64,000 nucleotides of DNA from Adenophora triphylla var. japonica (GCA_022495995.1 JAFEMH010003630.1:62501-126500), one strand, 5' to 3'; shown: positions 20,696 through 33,369, counted from the stretch's first letter. Made by a program: numbers and translations. The notes: generated by a model not told the origin, from the sequence alone.

Positions 20696-22463
20696 ATGGG
20701 AAGAAAAAAGGTGATTATAATCGAAAGTAATGGGGGTTTGCCCGAGGGTTTCTCAACTCAGAACATGTTGAAAAAATCAGACACTGAAAAATGTTTGATT
20801 CCTCAAGCCAACTTAGAAATCATTAAGAAAAATCTCGCTATGCCATATGAAACCGTCTTTTTCACCCACCCTGACTTAACCTCTGAATGCTATTCTACCG
20901 ATTGGGTGTGCTTTCCCGAATATCCCTTTGTTATTGGCCTAAAATTTCTCTTCCCAAAGTTAATTACTAGGTTTTTTGCCTCCTCGAAACTCAACTATGC
21001 CCAAATAATGCCTCAAGGTTGGAGGTGCTTGCAAACCCTAGTTAGGTAAAATGCGGAGACTGAGTTGGAAGTTGGTTTAGAAGAATTCGCTTATACAACT
21101 GAGATTAGGGGATTTGGCCCTGAGAGATTTAGCTTTAGGATTAAGACTGGTGAAGCCCCTTTTTTGAATGATAACTGTAATCCTGCTGATAGAGGTTGGA
21201 GGAACAAATTTTTCTTTGCAAGGAGAAATACCCTGGCTTCGGAGCAAGTGGAGGTCTCAAGGTAGTATAGATAATTTTTCTTACTCTATTAATGTTACTT
21301 AACAACCTGCTAACTAATCACTTGAATCTCTTTTGGCGTAGTTGCTAAGCTGAGCGTGCTTTTTCCAGCAAAAGAGGGTACATGGGAGAATGTGAGGAAA
21401 ATCTATGAGTTGGATCCATTAATAAGGTCTTTCAAGGCATTCCCGGTCTTGTTTTCTGTAGATTTAGAAGAAGAACTTAAGCCTGAAGAAGCTCTGCCTG
21501 ATCAAGAACTTAACCCTGAAGAAGCTCTACCTGATCCCACCAAGATGTCCACAGGTTTACCTAACATCTTAAAGCTTTTCCTATCTCCAATCTATTCTAA
21601 CCTTTTTAAGTTGTTCTTATTTTATACCCCTTTTTTGCAGCTACTCGATCTAAAGACACTGTGAGTGCTGCAGACCTATTGGCTGAAGTTAGGGCAAAGA
21701 GAACTGCCAAGAGAGATAATAAGCCTCCAACTCCTATGTCTATGGCATCTACTTCTGATTTGAATGTCTCCAAGAAGAAGGAGGAAGCGAAGAAAAGGAA
21801 GTTGATAGAGGCTGAGGCCACGGATGCAAGTGATGATATGGTGAAAACAAGAGAGAAGTTTAAAGCTGTGATAACAAGATTTGTTGATGAGGTAAAACGA
21901 AGAGACCTTGAACCTTACCAAAGAGTTGATAGAGTATTAATACTTCTTTTACACAGGTTTCAGAAATTATGAGTCCTATTATGGACCAGGTCGATACTCT
22001 GAAGATCAAGGCGGCAAAATGTAGTCATGAAGCTGCGGAATCAAGGAAGGAAGCCACCAAAAGTGCTGGGGAAGTAGAGAGGTTGAAGAAAGATTTTGAG
22101 ACTTTTGGGAAGGAAGTGGAAGTTGTTCGTGCTGAAAATGAAGCTCATTTGAAGGAGCTTGAAGCAGCCAAGGGACATTTCAAGTTTAATGCCACCAAGA
22201 CATTGCTGGAGGCCATAATTCAACTTATGGAGGAATACAAGAACGGACAAGCTCCAACTTGGGACTTGGAGGAGGAGAAAAAAACTTTAGAAGACCACAT
22301 TGGAGAACCAACAGATGGAGAGGAGGTGAACTCAATGGCCCTTGAAACTCTAGTTGATGATACTGATAAAGCTTTGAGTACCATAGTGGTAGCTCAAGTT
22401 GAAGAAAATGATCAAGGGAAGAAACCAAATGCACCACCGGCGGCAGCAGGCCAGAATGTTTGA
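20696..22463 (+). pseudogene. Antisense ORF of T1: putative gypsy-type transposon (Transposase_28-like) protein with coiled-coil tail
   Basis: Runs opposite to pol. Proposed exons: 20696-about 21264, about 21342-21554, 21641-21891, 21957-22463 (introns 2 and 3 have GT/AG and keep frame; intron 1 is less sure). The first exon has the domain found in plant gypsy-associated proteins (FPEYPFVIGLKFLFPK; MPQGWRCLQTL). The last exons are Lys/Glu-rich with heptad-like spacing (VERLKKDFETFGKEVEVVRA), consistent with a coiled coil. An AT-rich TATA-like site (TTAAATAAATAAG, 20514) and a pyrimidine-rich leader precede it, suggesting its own promoter. A TAA at 21047 interrupts the first exon in frame, so this copy is broken. 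Molecular function of the family is unknown. Confidence 0.7.
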
Positions 22464-22965
22464 AAAATTTGAAAGTTTATAAGTAGTTTGGAAGAAGGAG
22501 GAACAAAAAGCAATTTTTTGCTTATTTGCCGCACCATTGGTGGGCACCAAATGGGGGGTCTGTACCCAAAAACAAGTTTATTTTGGTATGTAATGGCTCA
22601 TAAGAGCCCAAACAATTTATTTGGAGGTACTAGGTTGGTCTAGTACTCCAAGCTTTATTAGGTTTTAAGGGATTAGTTGGCTTATCCAACTTATCTTTTA
22701 GTTGCAAAATCTTTTGGGAACACTTTAAGGTTTTATAGAAGTATTTTAAGCTTTTCAGAAATACTTTCTTGTTCATTAGATAACATGTTGATGTTATAAA
22801 CAGAAGGTAACATGATAATGTCACAACCGGTGGTCACAACTTAAATAAGTGTGAAATCGTGCGCCTAGGCGAAGGTGTCAAAACCTTAATTCTTTAGAAA
22901 AGATGAAAATCTTTTAACCATATGTAAATTGTACCTTTGATCAGAGGTAACCGTTTGAAGAGATA
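22464..22965. other. T1 spacer downstream of the antisense ORF
   Basis: Noncoding part of the T1 element between the antisense ORF stop and the tandem repeats. I see no domain. It contains T-rich sequence and a CGCCTAGGCG palindrome at about 22862. Confidence 0.5.
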
Positions 22966-23190
22966 GAACAAGTATCAGCCATCCTGGCGTGTCAACAAGT
23001 TCTATCCCTCTCCAGCTAGAGTTTCAACATGTATCAGCCGTACTGGCGTGTCAACATGTTGAAATTCTTCTTCCTAGGTCCAAACATGTTGGAGCCGTAC
23101 TGGCGTGTTAACATGCTTAGACCTACTCCAATTTTAGGTCTCAACAAGTATCAGCCGTACTGGCGTGTCAACATGTTGAGCCTACTCCGT
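22966..23190. repeat. 57-60-bp tandem repeat in T1
   Basis: Four units around GTATCAGCCGTACTGGCGTG followed by TCAACATGTTGA (near 22972, 23031, 23088, 23148). It lies between pol and the antisense ORF, the hypervariable 3' region of Tat elements known to spawn satellites. Confidence 0.85.
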
Positions 23191-23373
23191 TTGTTCAAGT
23201 TGTATACCTTGCAAAACAAATTCATGTTAGGGTTGGGCGTTAACGTAGCTAACGCCCCTCCGATGCTTAAGTTAGTAAGGATTTTCAATGAAACTTGATA
23301 ACTTGAAACATGTGAATGAACTTGACAGCAAAAATAGATCATACCTGAGAAGTCTAGTTGTAAATAACTGGAC

Positions 23374-25073
23374 TTACATAAAATACAGCTTCAAATGAAT
23401 AGCATTCCAACTTCTAGGGATCCTGTCTCCACTTGGGGTTGACAACCAATACGCACCTTTGCCAGCTTCCGCATCGATGAGATATGGTCCTTCCCACTTG
23501 GGAGCTAATTTACCTGCATTCAATTCTCTTGTATTTTGAAATACTTTTCTCAAAACTAAATCACCAACCTGGAATCTTCTTATTCTGACATTCTTGTTAT
23601 ATGATCTAGCAATCCGTTGTTGATAAGCTGCCATCCTTATCTTGGCTAAATCCCTGATCTCATCAATTGTATCTAAATCTTGGGTTAGCAACAGGTTATT
23701 TTCATCTTGAGTTAATAAGCCATACCTTGCTGTTGGGATTGTCACCTCGACTGGAATTACAGCTTCTGCTCAAATACCAAAGAATATGGAGTCCCTACCT
23801 GTGGCCCCTTTTGTAGTGGTCCTATCTGCCCAAAGTACAAGTGGTAACTCTTCGGCCCATCTTCCTTTCTTTTGATCTAGGCGCTTCTTCAAGTTGTTGA
23901 CAATCAACTTGTTGCTTGACTCGGCTTGACCATTGGCTTGAGGGTGGACAGGCGTGGACATGATCAACTTGATGCCCCAGCGAGCACAAAAATCTCTGGT
24001 CTTCTTACTTATGAATTGTGACCCGTTGTCACATATAATCTCTGATGGTACACCAAACCTACTAATTATATTTTTCTTTAAAAATGAAATTACCTCCTTG
24101 TCTCTTACTTGTACATAAGCTTCTGCCTCGATCCACTTTGAGAAGTAATCGGTCATTGCCAACATGAACACTTTGCCTCCGGGGGCTTTAGGCAACTTGC
24201 CTACAATATCCATGCCCCATTGCATGAAAGGCCAAGATGAGACGATAGAATGCAGAGGCTCTGCAGGTTGATGCAAGATGTTGCTGTGTCTTTGGCAGGC
24301 ATCACACTTCTGTACATAGCTCATGGCATCTTGACGCATGGTTGGCCAATAATAACCAGTCTTGAGGGCCTTTGACGCTAATGCTTTTCCACCAGAATGA
24401 TTTCCACATATTCTTTCATGGATTTCTTTCAGCACCAGTTCAACTTGCTCATTATCAATACATCTTAAATAGTGCCCTGCAAAAGATCTCTTAAATATCA
24501 CATTATCTATTAAAACGAAAGTTGAAGTACGAATCTTAAAAGATCTAGCCTTCTTAATATCTGGCGGAATAGTCCCAAGTTGAAGGAACTCAATTATTGG
24601 TTGGGTCCAAGAAGGTCTAGCATCTTGTGCCCCAGCAGGTTGAGTAACCGCTTGAGTTTCCTCAACTTGGTCTATTGTCGGGAACTTAACATAAATAATG
24701 GGAATATTAGTATGCAACATTGATTTGCAAGTTGAACCCAAGTTGGCTAATGCGTCCGCTTCTGTGTTTTCTTCTCTAGGGACCTGTTCCAAAGAGAATG
24801 ATAGGAATTTTGAAGCTAAGGCCTTAACATGTTGGAGATACAGAGTCATCTTGGAATGCTTCGCCATATAACTGCCATTAAAATGGTTAGCGAGCAATTG
24901 AGAGTCAACATATACATTTATATGCGTAATGTTTAAACTTAAAGTAGTAGTTAAACCCATGATTAAAGCTTCATACTCAGCTTCATTATTTGTTGCATTG
25001 AATTCACAAGATACAGCTTGAGGTATGATATCACCTTGAGGGGACTTCAGGACTATTCCCAATCCAATTCCTT
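23374..25073 (-). pseudogene. T1 pol: second RNase H and integrase
   Basis: Starts inside the additional RNase H domain (NATNNEAEYEALIMG, VYVDSQLLANH, PREENTEADALANLG). Then follow the integrase HHCC region (CGNHSGGK ... CDACQRH), the DDE core ([19 protein letters not shown] as the Glu region) and the C-terminal WEGPYLI/WNAIHLKLYF segment. A single in-frame TGA near 23769 separates core and C-terminus. The N-terminal part of pol is deleted. RNase H and integrase process and insert the cDNA. The frame is otherwise well kept, so decay is recent. Confidence 0.92.
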
Positions 25074-26888
25074 TAGAATTTAATTTGTTTTAGTTTATAT
25101 TTGATTTATTATTTTCGTCATTTATTTTAATAGGATGATTAGAGGTGATTTTAGAGTAGATTTGAGGAGATTTACTAGGTTTTGAGTCCTATTTAGTTAC
25201 CATATAGGTTAGGAGTAATTCTAGAAGGTTTAGAATTATTTTTCAAGTTTTATGGGCACTATAAAATAGGCCTAAGGTTGTAATTCGAATTTAGACTATT
25301 TTTGATAAATAAAATTATTTTGATTGCTTTGCAATTGTGAGTCTTCACTGACTTGTTGAAGGTGGATTCCTTCGAGAAGGTGGATTCCTTCTGTTCTTCA
25401 AGGTTCTCATCTTTTAGGTGTTAATCTTGTCAAACCCTAATTTGTGGATTCGAATTGGGTCAAATAATTGTTGATTCAATTATTTGCCTATCCAGTTACT
25501 GTTTCTTTTAATTCCGCTGCAACACCTTTACATCAGTTGGTATCAGAGCGAGTTCGATCCATGGAGAAGATGGCCAACAATGGTGGAGACGATAAATCAC
25601 TTCTTGAGAAGATTGATATGCGTCTAAAACATGATCGTTGGCAAGAAAGACATTTTTCTTTTAAGTTTAACAATCTTGAGAAGGAGTCCGACTACAAAAA
25701 TGACTTGATGCTTCATTATGAATCTGAGATTCAAAGAGACGCACTTTAGGCATAGCATCAGTCTTTGATAGATAAGTATCGAGAGAGGAGGGATGTTGTT
25801 TGGGCAGAAGCCGTTCGTTGTTATGATCAAATAGGTATTTATACAAAATCAATTCGGCGTTTCGAAGCAAAGCGAGCTATTGAATTGAAGCGTCTCGAGG
25901 AAGAAAATCGCCTTGTTATTGAAAACTTTCCTGCCCAAGAAGATCCTGTTGAAGAGGAGATTATTGTTGAAGATCTATGTGCAAAGGACGAGGTCATTCA
26001 GGTTTGTGATAATAATATTCATACCCATATTATAAACCCTGTTCATGACCTAGTTGAGCCCAAGGTGGAGGAGGTTGTTAGTATTAATTGGTTTATTGCA
26101 AAATCAAATTTTGTGTGGGGTAATATTTTTGTTGATGATTTTCTTATGGTGGATCATGGGGTGGTTGGGGAGGACGTTCAACAGAAGGTTGAAAGGATGG
26201 GATAGATGAAATACTTTTATATCCGGATAAATTGGTTTACCTCATATTTTGCTAAAAAGGCGAATTTATTCAAAGTATTTATTTAGATGGAAGGGCTCGT
26301 TTCAACGAACGAACGAGGATTCGGGGCGAATCCTTTTTCAAGTGGGGGTGAATGATGTAATCCGGTTCAAGAAATATTTGACAAAGTCAAATATATTAAT
26401 TAATTTTTTATTTTAATTAATATTTTAGGATTTAATTTATTTTAGTTTATATTTTATTTATTATTTTCGTCATTTATATTAGTAGGATGATTAGAGGTTA
26501 TTTTAGAGTAGATTTTGAGAAGATTTACTAGTTTTTGAGTTCTATTTAGTTACCATATAGGTTAGGAGTAATTCTAGAAGGTTTAGGATTATTTTTCAAG
26601 TTTTATGGGCACTATAAAATAGGCCTAAGGTTGTAATCCGAATTTAGACTATTTTTGATAAATAAAATTATTTTGATTGCTTTGCGATTGTGAGTCTTCA
26701 TTGACTTGTTGAAGGTGGATTCCTTCGAGAAGGTGAATTCCTTCTGTTCTTCAAGATTCTCATCTTTTAGGTGTTAATCTTGCCAAACCCTAATTCGTGG
26801 ATTCGAATTGGGTCAAATAATTGTTGATTCAATTATTTGCCTATACGGTTACTGTTTCTTTTAATTCCGCTGCAACACCTTTACATCA
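25074..26888 (+). mobile_element. Small non-autonomous LTR retrotransposon
   Basis: 3' LTR 26352-26888 (TGATGTAATCC...TTTACATCA), preceded by the purine tract AAGTGGGGGTGAA. The 5' LTR copy (25074-25535) lacks roughly its first 75-90 bp, lost at the junction with T1. PBS TGGTATCAGAGC lies at 25538. The interior is only about 0.8 kb, with one ORF and no protease, RT or integrase. It must be mobilised in trans. The sequence just before the purine tract (GGGGCGAATCC) recalls Ty3 elements. Confidence 0.88.
25561..26205 (+). pseudogene. Internal ORF of the small LTR element
   Basis: Starts at MEKMANNGGDD right after the primer-binding site. Charged, with helix-prone N-terminal text (EKIDMRLKHDRWQERHFSFK) and an acidic middle (EEEIIVEDLCAKDE). 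Two in-frame TAG codons (25747 and 25753) split it into halves that otherwise share one frame for about 210 codons. No CCHC knuckle or known domain is recognised. It may be a gag-position relic or an element-specific protein. Confidence 0.5.
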
Positions 26889-27530
26889 AAAAAGCTTGTT
26901 CAACTCTCTGTTTTGCGAGGCTCTATTGATGATGTCAGTGTGATGCTAATTCAGTTGGGATGGTTTTGTTGAGGAGTTTCTGAAAGATGGTTAGTATTTA
27001 TAATCTTAGCACTAGAATCCGTCTTGAGTAATTATTTGACGATTTATCTTTAATTTAACTCTAAGGAGTAACTTTTATGTAATTTATCCTGAGTTACTAC
27101 GACACAATTTAACAAATAATTCATTCATTTATTCATTCTTTCTTTCTCTTAATAAAATTTTGTTATTCATTCTACAATGAACATTTACTTGTATGGACAT
27201 TAATCTGGTGCTAACATTGTGCAACAACTTCATCAATTGCCATCTTCATTAATTGCCAAACACAAAATGACAGGCTCGCTACTAGAATTTTTGAACAGTG
27301 ATGTGTATTTCACAGTTATTTTTTGTTAGAGTTTGGTGAACAACTAATATTTCTCATGAAAATTGGACACAAGTTTTGGTGTAAATAACTGTGAAATAGA
27401 ATTTGTTTATGTTATAACTGTGTTGGTTTATGTTATAAATTGAGAATTCTATCAATGTTTTATAGATTTTCACGGTTGTTCATCCTTGTGCATTGTTTGT
27501 GAAATAACTGTGATGTGTATTTCACATTTT
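26889..27530. other. AT-rich intergenic DNA
   Basis: No gene or element ends recognised. Contains TGTGAAATAACTGTGATGTG-type phrases related to the 62-bp tandem repeat that follows, so it may be the diverged flank of that array. Confidence 0.4.
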
Positions 27531-27905
27531 TATAAAAATGTGAAATAGAATACTCAGTTTATAAATGTGAAAACCATTATACAATTATTTACATCAAAAC
27601 TGTGAAATAGAATTCTCAGTTTATAAATATGAAAATCATTATACAGTTATTTACATCAAAACTATGAAATAGAATTCTCAGTTTATAAATGTGAAAATCA
27701 TTATACAGTTATTTACATCAAAACTGTGAAATAGAATTCTCAGTTTATAAATGTGAAAACTATTATACAGTTATTTACATCAAAACTGTGAAATAGAATT
27801 CTCAGTTTATATATGTGAAAATCATTATACAGTTATTCACATCAAAACTGTAAAATAGAATTCTCAGTTTATAAATGTGAAAATCATTATACAGTTATAC
27901 TCATG
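27531..27905. repeat. 62-bp tandem repeat, six copies
   Basis: The phrase CTCAGTTTATAAATGTGAAA recurs at 27553, 27615, 27677, 27739, 27801 and 27863, exactly 62 bp apart. Unit includes TTACATCAAAACTGTGAAAT. Few substitutions and no indels between copies. Noncoding. Confidence 0.95.
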
Positions 27906-28820
27906 TATGAACAAATGATAAATGATTTTCTCAGAGTTTTACAAGTGAAAAATAATTTTATTTTACGTATAAATTTTGAAATATATGATAAGTAAACTTG
28001 TTTGATTCGTCTTGGCGATGTGATTAAAACAGTGATTTCGGATTATTTTTCGACTTTTAGATTTTGAGATATTGCATTTTAAAAATTTAAGAGAAAAAAA
28101 AAGGAAGAGAGAGAAAAGTAGAGAGAAAGAAAGTAGATAAGAAGAAAAGAAGAGAGTGAGAGAGAGAGAGAGAGAAAAAAAAGTGTTGGGCATGGGAGAG
28201 GACGCGTCGGTGGGCGCGTGGGTGGGCGGCATAGGGGCATTCTGGTCCAACAAAAATACAGGGACTTATTGGCGAGTTTCAAAAATGTCTAATTTTATTA
28301 GTCGTTTTCATTTATCTGAGGGGCTTATTAATCAAAGCCTCTAAAAAAAACCTGTAACAATGAATCATGAATATATTCTAGTGACCCCTGAACTATTGAG
28401 ATATTCCATCGACACTCGGAATTTTATGAAAAATACTAGCGTGTGATTTTTGACCCACCGAAGTTTTTAAAAATTCTACATAACCCCGCAATTGCAAAAA
28501 ATTTGTAACGGTGTAAATATGTTTTATTTGTAATTATTTTTAAAGTGAATAAACATAATATTTAAAATATTCTCTCCCCGTTTCAAATTGAATATTTTTT
28601 TTGGTCACAAAATGAATAACCTTTTTTTTACCTTCAAATAGCTTTGTACCCAAATCATTCTTTCGCAAATTTTTTCATAGTTAATTATCTTTTTGCAAAA
28701 ATAAATTTTGAAAGTGAATAGTTAGAATGTTTATGATTTTTTCCATTAAAAATAAATCAATCTTGTAACCCTTAAATTTTAAATAATTAATCATTTTGGG
28801 ATGAAGAGAGTATATGAGTT
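27906..28820. other. Low-complexity purine tract and MITE debris
   Basis: A GA-rich block (about 28085-28185, including (GA)n) resembles promoter-type polypurine DNA but no gene follows. A weak Stowaway-like pair (CTCTCCCCGTTTCAAATTGA near 28570 and TTTTGGGATGAAGAGAG near 28795) suggests an old MITE. The rest is AT-rich and unassigned. Confidence 0.45.
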
Positions 28821-29752
28821 TGTTGGAAATTATTGTTTTGATAAAGTGGTGTTTGAACGACTTTTGACCGAAATTTTATTATGTTCCATTTTATGTAAAT
28901 GGAAATTAATTGCATATTTGTAATCTATATTTGAAGTAGATTAATTTGATATATTTATTTTCTCAAAACAAATTTTGGGTGAATAAGAAATTAATATTGA
29001 AAATATGCAACTTGATATTGTAATTTGAAAAGTAAATTTGATATGCAAAAGAGATTTTTGGTTTCAAAAGACACCAAATTATGTGAAAGATGTGTTGGAT
29101 CAAGAGATTAATATGTTTGGTTAACATATTATCACTTTTGAGTCCTAAAACCTAACTTTATTAGTTTTCCGTTTGAAAAATAGCGAAAATACATGTTTAT
29201 ATGTTAGATTTAACAAAAATACATGACTTTCTTTTAGAAATTTATTTGTAACTGTCAGAATCTGTTAGAAATTTAACAATAACCGCCACTTTTCGTCAGA
29301 AAGTTTGCAGAAATGCCACTTTATGTCAAAAACTTAACGGAACTGTCAGAAGAAACTGATGTATTCTTTGCTTGGATGAAATAGATTCAATGTATCTATA
29401 CTTATGTATTTTGGCGTAAAAGACACCGTAACTATTCAACTATAAATATACCCTCCTTGTTTGTTATTTATCATCCATTCAAATCCATTCACAATCTACT
29501 AGAAACATGATTCAATGGAATTATGTGCATTATTCATAGAGTTAAATGGAATTCTCAAAACATCTATTGGAAAATAAATCATCTTGTTGCATAAAGTTTT
29601 CTTCAAAGTCTGAAAGTTTCAAACACAGTTTAGTTCGCCGAAATCTTTGATTTGAAGTGTTTCTATCAAAGATTGTAAAGTCGTTTTATCTTGAAAGAAG
29701 ATTGCCACAGAACCGTTAGCACCAGTGCGGGACAATATCTTCTTGCAGAAAT
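28821..29752 (+). repeat. 5' LTR of an old copia element
   Basis: Starts TGTTGGAAATTATTGTTTTG. It is the counterpart of the 3' LTR that starts at 32541 after a purine tract (AAAAAAGGGGGAT). Alignment by eye shows roughly 10% difference, so it is far older than the 10.1-kb copia. The end is approximate, where similarity to 44165 fades; no clear tRNA-Met primer site is visible. Confidence 0.7.
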
Positions 29753-32540
29753 TGTGTTCAATACAAGACTCGACTTTCTTTATTTTTTCGGTTTGATTTA
29801 ATTTCAGCATTTCTAGTTTATGTAAATTTACTACCCCGTTAATTATATGTTTTGCTTTATATGATATTTGTCATTCCGTTAATTCAAAAAAATCATTATT
29901 ATATATGATATAAATTTTTTTCCTAACAATTGCAAAAAGATATTAACGTTTTCTCGATTTTAAGACAAATATGAGCCAACGGAAATGATCATCCAAAGAT
30001 GGACAACCGAATGACATTATCGTTAGAAAATTAACGAGAATAAATGTCGTTTTTCAAGAATGGACAACTAGAAGAGCATTTAAAATTAACTAAAGAATGA
30101 TGACATGAAGGGCAATAATGATCACACAAGTGATTCAAAAACATTGTTGACGAATTGGAACATACTTTTAATTAAAGGTATATTTTTATTAAAATATATT
30201 ATTTGATGAATCTGTCACATAAAGGTGAATATAAGACGACCAATAAATTATTGAAATTTATAAATTGTCTTATAAATACCTTAAGTATGAGGTATACCTC
30301 AAGTGTGGGGTACGGGATAAAGTAAAAGTATTTAAGCTATAGACGAGGAATGAGATATTACTTTAGATCATATTCATTAAAATACATAAGTTCTAGTAAG
30401 AGAACTTTTGAAAGTGCAAATAGTTCATACTCTCTCCGTCCCAAAATATTTGTCTCATTTGACTTTTTTGTTAAACTTTGACCACAAATATATGACAATT
30501 TAATTATGTTCATGAAATTCTAAAAATTCCTATTGATTCACCATTAATAATATCATCAACAACAACTTTTAGAATTTCATTAACATGATTAATCACTCAT
30601 AAATTTGTGGTCAAAGTTCAACAAAAAAGTCAAATGGGACAAACATTTTGGGACGAAGGGAGTATTAAAGAAGATGAACTTAGGCACAATATGAGGACCA
30701 AAAGTGCAAAACTTTTAATCCTGATTTTCTAGGAGTTGTGTTAGAAAACAAACTGACAAATGTTAAAGAAATGTTGCGCGTCTTGTTCAGACAATAAGCA
30801 GTTAACATTTGAATAGAGTTCACCTTGTATATTGAGAAGTTGATTGATCTCCCTCCATAATGCGAACCGTTGGGTTGCAAATGGTACCAAAAGGAATTAT
30901 AAAAGATGAATCTATAGAAAGATAAACTATTGAAAAATAGATCCTGAAAAGGAAGACTTTCAAGAGGTATAGTCTAAAAAGTTAAAATTTCAATAGATAA
31001 ATTTCTAAATAGAAATAATATTGAGAAATAATTTCTAAATAGACGGACTTTCGAATATGAAAAGACAGATTATTATCAAAAAGGATCTCGAAAGGTAGAC
31101 TCTCGAGATATATAGAATCTGAATAGATAGATTTTTAAAATGATAGACTCTTAAATAAAACTCTTAAATGGTAGAGTCGGAAGATTTAGATAAATTCTCA
31201 AAAGATAAACTCTCGAATAATTTGATTCTTGAGAAGTAAAAGTCTGAATAAAGGTAGATTATTGATAGGTAGACTCTGTAAAGGTAGATTCTTGAGAGTT
31301 AGACTTGAAAATTCGGACCACTTAGAGATGCTGACCACTTAGAAAGTCGGACCGTTCACAGATACTGACCACTCGAAGAAACTGGCCGCTAAGAGAATTT
31401 GATCACTCGAAGAGACTGACCATTCTAAAAGACTAAAAGTCTAAATAGTAACTGTAATCAATCACTAAGAAGGTATAATCAAAGTACTTGGTTACTTAAA
31501 GATATATTCGTCATTATGGATTACATTACATGGGATATCCAATAGTATATAGATGAATATACTGATAAGATATCAAACACAAAAAATCCATAAAGTGAAA
31601 ATGTGTTCACAATAGATGGAGAAACGATGTCATTGAAATCTACAGATAATATGAATAGCTCGATTTAGTAAGAAATCTGAGTTGACAACTTTAGACAAAG
31701 CTGAAAAAAAAGCTTAGTGGTCTAATAAACTTTTGGAAGATATTCCTTGTTGTAATAAGTTTGTGCCTATATGTCCTAATGCATTGTAATGACAATGAGA
31801 AATATGAAAAGACATAAAACACTATGGTAAGTTTAGACATAATGGTCATAGACATAATATCATAAGACAATTGATCTCAAATGAGACCATCAGAATTGGG
31901 TATGTGAAGTCAAAAGCGGATCCGTCTACCTAAGGGTATGAATAGGAGATCAATTGATTGTTAATGAGAATGAGTTTAAAAATCCACAACAAAAGTACTC
32001 ATAGTGGGCACTCAACCTTAAGAATTGGAGATCCCAAAACCGTGGTTCAATGAGACAACTAAGTTATAATGTTCAGTCGAAGCACTTGAAACCTGTTTCA
32101 CACTCATTTCTAAAACATCCAAGTGTATATACCTGCAACAAGTGGTTAGGATAAGTTGTGAAAACTTTTAATGATTCCTATACATACGTGGTAGAGTACC
32201 AGGATACTGTTTATAGTAGATCATATATATAAGTGAGAAGTAATAAGGCCGCTTTTAAATTGAACACTTATTAAATCAAGCACGGTCCATGACCGATGGA
32301 CAAAAACGTGAGAACAAAAATGTTAAAGATATTATTGTGTAAGTACTATTGTCTTGGTATACACTATACAGTCACCGGTTCAAATCATCGTGATACTAAT
32401 TGGCTAGTATATCCGATATTATTTTACTAATGAAAGGTCCAAGGCCGCTATCTAGCTATCGTGATGCAATAATGACTCGCCGAAACTTTCAGACGAGTCT
32501 GCATTAATGCATGCATTAATTTGTCATAAAAAAGGGGGAT
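29753..32540 (+). pseudogene. Decayed interior of the old copia element
   Basis: Mostly uncoding after decay. At about 31790-31925 a translated stretch reads KFRHNGHRHNIIRQLISNETI then YVKSKADPST, matching the copia RNase H C-terminus (KSRHI..RHN, VKSK.N.ADPLTKGL). The following GGAGATCCCAAAACCGTGG text is also typical of copia 3' regions. The middle (about 30900-31330) has degenerate repeats of GATAGACTCTCGAGA type. No intact ORF. Confidence 0.6.
30430..30662. mobile_element. Stowaway-type hairpin MITE
   Basis: CTCTCTCCGTCCCAAAATAT mirrors AACATTTTGGGACGAAGGGA, with TA flanks. The inverted similarity extends almost the full 233 bp (TTTGACTTTTTTGTTAAACT versus its inverse), so the transcript would fold into one long hairpin. 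Confidence 0.88.
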
Positions 32541-33369
32541 TGTTGGAATTATTGTTTTGATAAAGTGGTATTTGATCGACTTTTGACCAAAATTCCATTA
32601 TGTTTCATTTTATGTAAATGAAAATTAATTGTATATTTTTAATTTACATTTGAAGTAGATTAATTTGATTTATTTTCTCATAATCAATTTTGAGTGAATG
32701 AGAAATTAATATTGAAAATATGCAATTTAATATTGTAATTTGAATAGTAAAATTGATATGGAAAGGACATTTTTGTTTTCAAAAAACATCAAATTATGTG
32801 AAAGATGTGTTGGATCAAGAGATTAATATGCTTGGTTAACATATTATCACTTTTGAGTTCTAAAACCTAACTTTGTTAGTTTTTCATTAGAAAAAAGGTT
32901 AATGACAATTTAGGGTCTGTAGTATAGGGGCGGTACTACATTGGGGCCTGAAGTCTTAAAACTATCAATTTGGGGTTCGAATTTACAATTTTGATCAATT
33001 TGGGGCTTTTTGACGGAAAACGTTAAAAAAACCCCGTTAAGTGACCATGTGCGAGGCATTTCAGTGAGGGCATTTTGGTCATTTCGCGTTCAGCCCAGAC
33101 TTCAGGCCCTAAATTGTCATTTTTCCTATAAAATATTAAATAAAAATATTTAGTAAATTATCCAATTTATAAAATATTTTTTGGAACATTAATAAATTAT
33201 TTTAGTAGCATTATTATATTTAAACTAAAGCTAAATATTTCATTTTTTAAGGAATATATATTTATTTCATTGATTTCAAAATAATCATATAGAAATAAAT
33301 AATTATATAATGAAAAAGAAAATTATAAAATAAAAATATTTTTTTACAAAAAAAAAAAAGGAGCTTCTT

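Larger units (their letters stand above)
19793..25073 (-). mobile_element. Tat-lineage Ty3 retrotransposon T1, 5'-truncated
   Basis: Read on the minus strand: the 3' part of pol (25073-23374), a tandem-repeat spacer, an opposite-strand spliced ORF (20696-22463), a purine tract (20325-20340) and the 3' LTR (20324-19793). This order, with an extra antisense ORF between pol and 3' LTR, is known for plant Tat-lineage elements. The 5' LTR, gag, protease, RT and the first RNase H are gone: homology stops at 25073, where another LTR element begins. It lies where the PP2C gene ends. Confidence 0.85.

Noticed and set aside
32335..32400. tRNA-like text (CCGGTTCAAATC) as a Pol III gene
   Set aside because: It lies in the 3' part of the decayed copia interior and lacks a matching box A and stems.
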